This document shows, piece by piece, positions 1-5,289 of a stretch of 7,814 nucleotides of DNA. The DNA lies in contig JAUYSE010000009.1 in the NCBI GenBank assembly GCA_030696465.1, forward strand, positions 1-7,814, written 5' to 3'. The notes under the pieces were generated by a model, which had not been told where the DNA came from, did no database searches, and saw only the letters and a list, made by a program, of their open reading frames with translations. Positions within the stretch are counted from its first letter, which is position 1, and the number at the start of each line of letters is the position of its first letter. This DNA comes from Legionellaceae bacterium (lineage in GTDB: Bacteria; Pseudomonadota; Gammaproteobacteria; Legionellales; Legionellaceae). The position numbers and the translations under genes are program-made.

Positions 1-2263
1 GAATAGAACTGTCTGCCTTCTTGGTTTTTAGTAACGAATAGGCTGCTTCTCGAGTAATACCATACGCAGTGTAACCACAGTCTCCATCTCCAGGCACTCT
101 ATGACGATGATATCCCTTGCTTGTTTGATTACAGGGTTGTATTACGGGCGAGGGTGCAAGACTTTGGGGCATGAGTGAGGGTTCCTTTGAATTTGAAACG
201 GAGTTAGTTGATAAAGAAGAAGTGGTAGTAGGCGATGCTGCTGCATTTTGCGCTGATGTAGGCAAAGAGTTTGCGGGTGCCGATCCATTTGGTGGTAATG
301 TTGGTTTTGTAATCACACTTTTTTCTATTTCTGTAATTATTTCTTCAATACATTTCTCTATATCTGTTTTTCCTCCGAGTTTTGATTTGAAATGGGAATA
401 TTTTTTCAGACCGAGCTGCAGAGTCTTAATTTTTTGCGCCATCGCTTCTAAAAGCTCCTGCACTGTTTTTTCAGGCGTGAACAATTTAAGGCATTCTAGA
501 ATCCATTGTGCTCTGACTTCGTGAGTCTCTCCGCTGTGTGAAGAGGTAAGCTGAAATTCATTCGGAGATCCGGGTGTTAATCGAATCTCGTCGGCAATAT
601 TATCTAGTTTGAATGTATAACCGTGTTGGTATGCATAGCTTTCTAAAATATGTTTTATTTTCTCTGTCGGGGTAAAGTGCGTAGAGACCGTGGTACATTG
701 GAGTTGAACCGGCGTACTGGTTTGAGGCAAAGGCATTATTGTTAAGGGGTTTGAGAGTATTTCTTCATACGGTGGGAGCTCGAATTGATATCCAGAGTCA
801 TTTAAAAAAAAAGTGAGATCCGAAAAAAAACGTTGACGCGACTCGTCCGCAATACCACGAATACTAGAAAAATGTTCTTGTACCTTTAATAAATGCGTAA
901 GCGCATTTTCTTGGAGTGTTTTCGAAATCTCTTCGATTTTATTAAACGTATAAAATATATTATGCTCAGGGCCTACGTTACTACCAGCTCTGTCGCTTAA
1001 AAAAGTGTGTATGTCCCCTATTTCATTTGTAAATTTTTGAAATAAGGTATTATAGCGTTGTATAAATAGTTGAATAAAGGTAGCTTCCGCTCCCTGCGCA
1101 AACCATGCTTGACCTTGCATGATCAATAATATGTTTAAATGATATAGTTTATCGGCAATATATAAATGAAAACGCAGCCAATCGGCCAAGCGATGTAGCT
1201 GTTTTGCAGATTGTGTAATAGCGATCGCATCTGTTTTGGTAATCCACGTATTGTTGGAGCGCTCCAGTAGGTACAAGACAGTGTCGTCCCCATAATGGAC
1301 TCTCTGTTCCTTTATCAGAAAGCCATGGTTCAACGCAGTCGCAAGAAAATTCTGAATGACCTCTATGGTCGGTAATTCAAGCGTTTTAAGAGGTTCTTGA
1401 CCCGAGTTTTGCCCTCCATGCAGATTCGGTATCCATCCTGCTGTATATGATATTAAAGGTTGAAAAGGGTTGCTTGGATTAAAACGAGCCGGATTATCAG
1501 CATTAGTGAGTTCTCCCTTTTTAATCTTTACACAATCAAAAGTGAGTTTTTGTTTATTTCCCCCTTCTGTTGCGATTAACAGCACCTGTAACAAAAGGGT
1601 AACTAATTCAATTTGATTTTTTAAAAATGCTTTAACGGCATTGGTAATGCGCTCTATTCGTTCTTTAGCCTGATGGTTTGTGAGAAAGTCCTTAAAGACA
1701 GAGAGTAAAGCATTGAGCGCTTTAGAGACTTGTTCACCTGCAATGTTTCGATATTCTGTATTGGCGTGTAGAGTGGTGATGACTCTTTCTAAGTGTACAA
1801 TAATGGCTGTTTGTTGCGTGCTATCCTCAATCCTTGCAAGTTCTATTGCGACAGCAGCGACATATCCTAGCGTGACTTGCACTAAAGTTTTTGTTTCTGA
1901 AGAGGCGAGCGCGTTTATACCATCAAAGGTACTTAGGATACTTGTGGTTACGGGATGAGTATAAGTGTTTTCTTGCCGAACAGTGGTAAGTAACTGTTGC
2001 AAATCTACCATATTTGTAAAATGATAATCTAGAGCATTGACTACTTCAAAATTAAAAACTGACCAACATACAGCAATTTTGGGAGGAAGTGAGTGGTTCA
2101 TCTCGGGACTGCAAAATGTTTTTAAATTTCCGTAGAGTGCGTTAAAGCAAGTGATATGTTCTGTTCGGGTTAAACTTTCTTTAGACTTTGTAAATCGATG
2201 CCAAAGGCTCATGACTTTATCGGGGATTGCTGAGGTGGCCGCTTCAGTAAGCACTTGTTCCAT
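1..2263 (-). CDS. Large helical protein with C-terminal OTU-like cysteine protease domain (partial, runs off left edge)
   Basis: The frame is open for 754 codons from ATG at 2263 to the window edge, so the 3' end is missing. Residues 1 to about 650 are mostly helical and match no family I recognise; 218-231 form a hydrophobic helix (IELVTLLLQVLLIA). Residues 653-717 are a low-complexity Ser/Thr/Pro/Ala/Asn linker. Residues 718-754 begin a new domain with VPGDGDCGYTAYGITR, the catalytic Asp/Cys loop of OTU-family cysteine proteases (DGxC; D726 and C729). The catalytic His would lie beyond the window. OTU enzymes cleave ubiquitin from host proteins, and bacteria without ubiquitin usually export them as effectors; export is inferred here. 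No Sec signal peptide is visible. The start is uncertain: no Shine-Dalgarno precedes 2263, and an ATG at 2298 is one base out of frame. The gene being real is much surer than its function. Confidence 0.8.
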   Translation of the reverse strand, partial: MEQVLTEAATSAIPDKVMSLWHRFTKSKESLTRTEHITCFNALYGNLKTFCSPEMNHSLPPKIAVCWSVFNFEVVNALDYHFTNMVDLQQLLTTVRQENTYTHPVTTSILSTFDGINALASSETKTLVQVTLGYVAAVAIELARIEDSTQQTAIIVHLERVITTLHANTEYRNIAGEQVSKALNALLSVFKDFLTNHQAKERIERITNAVKAFLKNQIELVTLLLQVLLIATEGGNKQKLTFDCVKIKKGELTNADNPARFNPSNPFQPLISYTAGWIPNLHGGQNSGQEPLKTLELPTIEVIQNFLATALNHGFLIKEQRVHYGDDTVLYLLERSNNTWITKTDAIAITQSAKQLHRLADWLRFHLYIADKLYHLNILLIMQGQAWFAQGAEATFIQLFIQRYNTLFQKFTNEIGDIHTFLSDRAGSNVGPEHNIFYTFNKIEEISKTLQENALTHLLKVQEHFSSIRGIADESRQRFFSDLTFFLNDSGYQFELPPYEEILSNPLTIMPLPQTSTPVQLQCTTVSTHFTPTEKIKHILESYAYQHGYTFKLDNIADEIRLTPGSPNEFQLTSSHSGETHEVRAQWILECLKLFTPEKTVQELLEAMAQKIKTLQLGLKKYSHFKSKLGGKTDIEKCIEEIITEIEKSVITKPTLPPNGSAPANSLPTSAQNAAASPTTTSSLSTNSVSNSKEPSLMPQSLAPSPVIQPCNQTSKGYHRHRVPGDGDCGYTAYGITREAAYSLLKTKKADSSI

Positions 2264-2298
2264 CGCATTTGCTGCGGCACCCGTTAAACTTTTTTCAT
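2264..2298 (-). other. Frame-broken upstream start (ATG, A6 tract) before the OTU-like gene
   Basis: On the minus strand an ATG at 2298-2296 opens ATG AAA AAA GTT TAA and stops after four codons. One extra A in the six-A run (2295-2290) would join it in frame to the downstream gene, giving an N-terminus MKKSLTGAAANAMEQVL. This ATG lies about 20 nt after the predicted transcription start, a natural place for initiation, whereas the in-frame ATG at 2263 has no ribosome binding site. It may be a sequencing or assembly indel, a phase-variable tract, a recent mutation, or coincidence. Confidence 0.4.
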
Positions 2299-2325
2299 CA
2301 AGTATCTTAAAAGGTAAAGATGCTT

Positions 2326-2355
2326 AGCATATCATGGTCAATGTTTGATCGTCAA
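2326..2355 (-). promoter_or_regulatory. Sigma-70-type promoter for the OTU-like gene
   Basis: On the minus strand, TTGACG (2355-2350) is followed after 18 bases by TATGCT (2331-2326), preceded directly by TGA, giving an extended -10 (TGATATGCT). The -35 matches consensus at five of six bases and the -10 at four of six. The start of transcription is expected near 2319, leaving a leader of about 20 nt to the ATG at 2298 or about 56 nt to the ATG at 2263. This argues that the gene is transcribed independently of mrcA. No experimental support. Confidence 0.5.
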
Positions 2356-2482
2356 GTTCATTTGTGGGTCTCATAGGCAATGGTTATGCCATATTTTCTG
2401 TACTAAAGTAACTCAGGCACACAGGGTGCCACGGTAAATGCATCTAATTTTTAATTACAAAACACCTCATACCAGATCGTCG

Positions 2483-2494
2483 CTGGATTCCGCG
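2483..2494. repeat. Degenerate fragment of the palindromic repeat
   Basis: The 12 bases ctggattccgcg are identical to the reverse complement of part of the left arm of the inverted repeat at 2530-2562. After this block the resemblance fades (cataaagcc against gacaagcc). It looks like the remains of another copy of the same element, or a related member of the family. Confidence 0.4.
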
Positions 2495-2518
2495 CATAAA
2501 GCCTGAGAGAACCACACG

Positions 2519-2640
2519 AAATTAAAACGCCTACGTACCGCGGCTTGTCCGCGGAATCCAGAGATTTTTGTTTAAAAATAAAGCTTTACATCTATCATAA
2601 ACATCGTTCTGGATACCGCGGACAAGCCGCGGTACGTAGG
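2519..2640 (-). terminator. Possible terminator for mrcA formed by the inverted repeat
   Basis: On the minus strand the 33-nt arms could fold into a long GC-rich stem, followed immediately by cgttttaattt (2529-2519). This lies about 190 nt after the mrcA stop and before the promoter of the next gene, where a terminator is expected. The 45-nt loop is much longer than in standard intrinsic terminators, and each arm can fold on its own, so the role is a guess. I saw no better terminator between 2641 and 2833. Confidence 0.3.
2530..2640. repeat. Palindromic element: 33-nt inverted repeat with 45-nt spacer
   Basis: Arms 2530-2562 and 2608-2640 are reverse complements at 32 of 33 positions, the one mismatch being t/a in ggat[t/a]ccgcgg. 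Each arm is itself a small hairpin, ccgcgg-cttgt-ccgcgg, so the unit is a palindrome within a palindrome. The GC-rich arms contrast with the AT-rich spacer. This design resembles the short intergenic palindromic repeats (REP/MITE-like) that occur in many copies in bacterial genomes; multiplicity cannot be judged from this window. Read leftward, the second arm is followed by cgttttaattt, so the folded RNA could end or protect the mrcA transcript. Confidence 0.8.
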
Positions 2641-2665
2641 AGCTCTGAGCATTGGTACGTAGGAG
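2631..2665. repeat. Direct repeat of ggtacgtaggag, two copies 23 nt apart
   Basis: The 12-mer ggtacgtaggag occurs at 2631-2642 and 2654-2665. The first copy is the outer end of the right arm of the inverted repeat. The second is a detached extra end, suggesting a tandem partial duplication or a remnant of an adjoining copy of the element. Confidence 0.6.
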
Positions 2666-2833
2666 GAAATGGTATATTTCATTTAGAAACATTAAGTTAT
2701 ATTCAAATTTCGTGTGTAACTCTCGGGTATAAAGCGCAAAAAGCAGGCGATTTGACTTTATGTGTAGCTATTAAATGCGTTTACCCTGCACAGGGGGGCC
2801 CACAACATTCAATAACCTTTCAAGATCCCCTCA
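2666..2833. other. Intergenic stretch with no supported gene
   Basis: Between the repeat element and the mrcA stop codon I find no gene, RNA gene or clear terminator. A TTG-initiated plus-strand frame crosses the stretch from 2545 to 2883, but it starts inside the repeat and ends inside mrcA, so it is not credible. A GC block (ccctgcacaggggggccc, near 2783-2800) can form only a short 4-bp stem. Confidence 0.5.
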
Positions 2834-5224
2834 TCAAAATAAACTCCCTTGCTCTTCTTCCACCCGAATACCATTTTGCGTAATCACCGCTTCAGTTTCT
2901 TCACTCAATGCTGGAATTTCATCTTTGCGGAAATACTCTTGAATAGGGTGGTTTGTATGTTCGTTCGCAAGTAAGCCCGTTTTAGGATTAATCGCCATGG
3001 CGACGACATTGTCAGGCATGGGTGTGTTTTTTTCAGGGAACAGCGGTAGCGCTTCCTTCATAAAAGCAATCCACATGGGCAGGGCGGTTTGATGCCCATA
3101 TTCATGTAGACTTTTAGGGGTATCAAAGCCCGCCCATACCGTGACTGCGATATCAGGGGAATAGCCTGCAAACCAGCCATCCACTTGTTCATTAGTGGTT
3201 CCCGTTTTTCCGGCGATATCATGACGGTTCAGTATTTTTGCGGCAGAGCCAGTCCCTTTTTGAATGACTTCTTGTAGTGCAGCGTTCATTAAAAAAGCAA
3301 CATCGCTTGATAATACACGCGAAGCAGCGGGTATTTGCGCTGAGCCTGTGTGCGCAACAGAAGGCACGGTGCTCGGTTTCGCGGCAACCAGGATATGATC
3401 TCGATTGTCGGTAATTTTTTCGACAAAATAGGGTTCGACGCGATAGCCACCATTGGCAAAAATAGCGTAAGCAGTGGTGAGTTCTAAAGGACTGATCGAT
3501 AAACTTCCCAATGCCAGCGATAAGCCATGTGGCATGGTAGTCGTATTGAAACCTAAATGATTTAAAAAAGGGATGACATAATCGACACCAATATCGTCTA
3601 AGATACGAATCGGCACAAGATTGACAGAGCGCACTAAAGCATCTTTTAAACGAATCGGTCCATCAAAGGTGTTGTGAGAATTATGAGGTCTCCAGAGATG
3701 CGGCAAACTAGGATCGTTCATCACAATGGGGGCATCATTAATGAGCGTTGCCAGAGAATAGCCTTTTTGCAGTGCGGCAGCATAAATGAATGGCTTGAAA
3801 CTAGAACCAGGTTGTCGTAAAGATTGAGTGGCCCGATTAAATTTACTGTGCTCAAATTGTATTCCACCAACCAGTGCAAGAATGCCGCCAGTGTTGGGTG
3901 ATAGGGCCACGAGAGCCCCTTCAATAGCGGGAATTTGACTTAATACATAGCCTTCCGGGTTTTTCATGACATAAATAATGTCGCCTTTTTTCGCTAAGGT
4001 GTAAGCATTCGTAGGGGAGCGTCCCATGTAGCCATTTCTTAAGGCAGGTCTGGCCCAAGAGAGGGCGCTCCAAGGGAGCGATACAAGATGACCATTTTGT
4101 AGTTTGACGTCGATACTGCGCTCATGCACGTCTGTCACCCATGCGGCTTCTAGTGGAGGAATGGAAGGATAAGATTTTAGCACATTATAGACAGGGACCT
4201 GTTCAGAATAGGCGACGTGTCCAACAGAACCTCGGTAACCATGCCGATGATCATAGGCGAGGAGTTGAGCGATAACGGACTGATTAGCGGCGGTTTGCAG
4301 GGGGCCACTCAGGGTTGTGTATACCTTATAGCCTTTAGTATAGGCGCTTTTTCCGAAGTGTTGATAGAGAGACTGTCGGATCATTTCTGCAGCATAAGGC
4401 GCAGAAACTTCAATGCGTGCACCATGATAGTGCGCAACAATGGGTGCTTGTTGAGCGTGGTCATGTGCGGCTTTGTCAATGATACCTTCTTCGAGAAGGC
4501 GATCTAATACATGATCGCGACGTTTTTTTGCCGCAGCAGGGCTGTTAATGGGGTTAATAACAGAGGGGGCTTGTGGTAAGCCGGCTATCATCGCTAACTC
4601 AGCAAGATTTAAAGTATTGAGGGGCTTTCCGTAATAAATTTGTGCAGCAGCACCCACACCATAAGCGCGATTACCCAGATATATTTTATTGAGATAGAGC
4701 TCTAAAATTTTTTGCTTGCTGAGCTCTTTATCTATTTTTATGGCTAGTAAAATTTCGTTAAATTTACGAAAAAAAGTCTTTTTGCGGCTAAGAAAGAAAT
4801 TTCGGGCGACCTGCATGGTAATGGTGCTTCCGCCTTGAGATTTACTTCCGGTTTGAATAACACTAATGGCTGCACGTCCTAGACCGAGAATGTCTACGCC
4901 TGGATGTTCAAAAAAACGTTGATCTTCAGTGACCAATATGGCTTTGATGAGCAACGGTGGAACTTGGTCGTAAGGCAGAGGGATACGTCTTTTTTCGCCG
5001 TATTCTTGTATGAGTTGTCCTTCTTTCGTATAAATTCGTAAAGGCACCTGTAGATCTACGGTTTTTAAGGCGTCTACATTGGGTAGTTCACTTTCGACAT
5101 AGGCAAACAAAAATAAGAATGCCATAAAAGCGATAAATGCAGTACTGATAAGCGCCCATATAGTGGTGCGCCAGAATGAAAAAGAAGCGGCCATAGACTT
5201 TGGTCTTGAGTTGAAATTGGCCAT
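2834..5224 (-). CDS. mrcA: Penicillin-binding protein 1A, bifunctional peptidoglycan glycosyltransferase/transpeptidase
   Basis: This 796-residue protein polymerises lipid II into glycan strands and cross-links the stem peptides, acting in the periplasm from an inner-membrane anchor. A short cytoplasmic N-terminus precedes one membrane helix (about 20-42). The GT51 domain (about 60-240) carries the catalytic E100 in TEDQRFFEHPG, GGSTITMQVARN at 131-142, and a second conserved Glu, E157, before ILELYLN. An OB-like insert, typical of PBP1A, probably spans about 325-425. The transpeptidase domain has S474-S-F-K477 (nucleophile Ser474), S533-V-N535 and K673-T-G675. All motifs are intact and the length is close to that of the family. 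The gene ends in tandem stops (TGATGA). The start has no Shine-Dalgarno; ATG codon 12 (785 residues) is an alternative. Confidence 0.97.
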   Translation of the reverse strand: MANFNSRPKSMAASFSFWRTTIWALISTAFIAFMAFLFLFAYVESELPNVDALKTVDLQVPLRIYTKEGQLIQEYGEKRRIPLPYDQVPPLLIKAILVTEDQRFFEHPGVDILGLGRAAISVIQTGSKSQGGSTITMQVARNFFLSRKKTFFRKFNEILLAIKIDKELSKQKILELYLNKIYLGNRAYGVGAAAQIYYGKPLNTLNLAELAMIAGLPQAPSVINPINSPAAAKKRRDHVLDRLLEEGIIDKAAHDHAQQAPIVAHYHGARIEVSAPYAAEMIRQSLYQHFGKSAYTKGYKVYTTLSGPLQTAANQSVIAQLLAYDHRHGYRGSVGHVAYSEQVPVYNVLKSYPSIPPLEAAWVTDVHERSIDVKLQNGHLVSLPWSALSWARPALRNGYMGRSPTNAYTLAKKGDIIYVMKNPEGYVLSQIPAIEGALVALSPNTGGILALVGGIQFEHSKFNRATQSLRQPGSSFKPFIYAAALQKGYSLATLINDAPIVMNDPSLPHLWRPHNSHNTFDGPIRLKDALVRSVNLVPIRILDDIGVDYVIPFLNHLGFNTTTMPHGLSLALGSLSISPLELTTAYAIFANGGYRVEPYFVEKITDNRDHILVAAKPSTVPSVAHTGSAQIPAASRVLSSDVAFLMNAALQEVIQKGTGSAAKILNRHDIAGKTGTTNEQVDGWFAGYSPDIAVTVWAGFDTPKSLHEYGHQTALPMWIAFMKEALPLFPEKNTPMPDNVVAMAINPKTGLLANEHTNHPIQEYFRKDEIPALSEETEAVITQNGIRVEEEQGSLF

Positions 5225-5289
5225 TATAGCATGGAAATTATAAACATGTACTATAATGATTAAATATAGCTCTGCACAAGAGGCATCTT
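5225..5289. promoter_or_regulatory. Divergent promoter region between mrcA and the helical gene, with ATTATA/TATAAT dyad
   Basis: The 65-bp gap holds a perfect -10 hexamer TATAAT on the plus strand (5252-5257) and its mirror on the minus strand (5242-5237), 9 nt apart, forming a dyad centred near 5247 around acatgt. Other candidates are TTGGCC-N16-TATAAA on plus (5217-5244) and TTGTGC-N18-TATAGT on minus (5279-5250). The -35 boxes are weak for all of them. Opposing -10 elements this close suggest the two genes compete for polymerase or share a regulator. Use of the minus TATAAT would start mrcA RNA only about 6 nt before its ATG. Confidence 0.5.
5278..5283 (+). promoter_or_regulatory. Shine-Dalgarno site of the plus-strand helical gene
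   Basis: AAGAGG lies 6 nt before the ATG at 5290, a standard spacing, and fixes that start for the downstream open frame. Confidence 0.75.

Noticed and set aside
171..524. Plus-strand open frame opposite the OTU-like gene
   Set aside because: It lies wholly antisense to a much longer open frame and encodes no recognisable protein; the first part mirrors the low-complexity linker.
1680..1958. Plus-strand open frame of 92 codons
   Set aside because: Antisense shadow of the long minus-strand gene, with no family resemblance.
2416..2430. Small hairpin ggcac-acagg-gtgcc as a terminator or operator
   Set aside because: Only a 5-bp stem, with no U-run directly after it on either strand; could be chance.
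2661..2685. aggagg followed by ATG at 2669 as a small gene start
   Set aside because: The frame stops after five codons (MVYFI) and the spacing to the ATG is too short.
2264..2833. CRISPR array or insertion sequence
   Set aside because: Repeats are inverted or few and irregular, with no regular spacers, transposase or target-site duplication visible.
2545..2883. Plus-strand open frame of 112 codons
   Set aside because: It begins with TTG inside the palindromic repeat, ends inside mrcA on the opposite strand and has no ribosome binding site; its translation is repeat-derived.
4217..4507. Plus-strand open frame within mrcA
   Set aside because: Antisense to intact PBP1A coding sequence.
5237..5270. 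PmrA-type tandem TTAAT operator for effector control
   Set aside because: TTAAT-like sequence is present once on the minus strand but the second half-site at the right spacing is missing.
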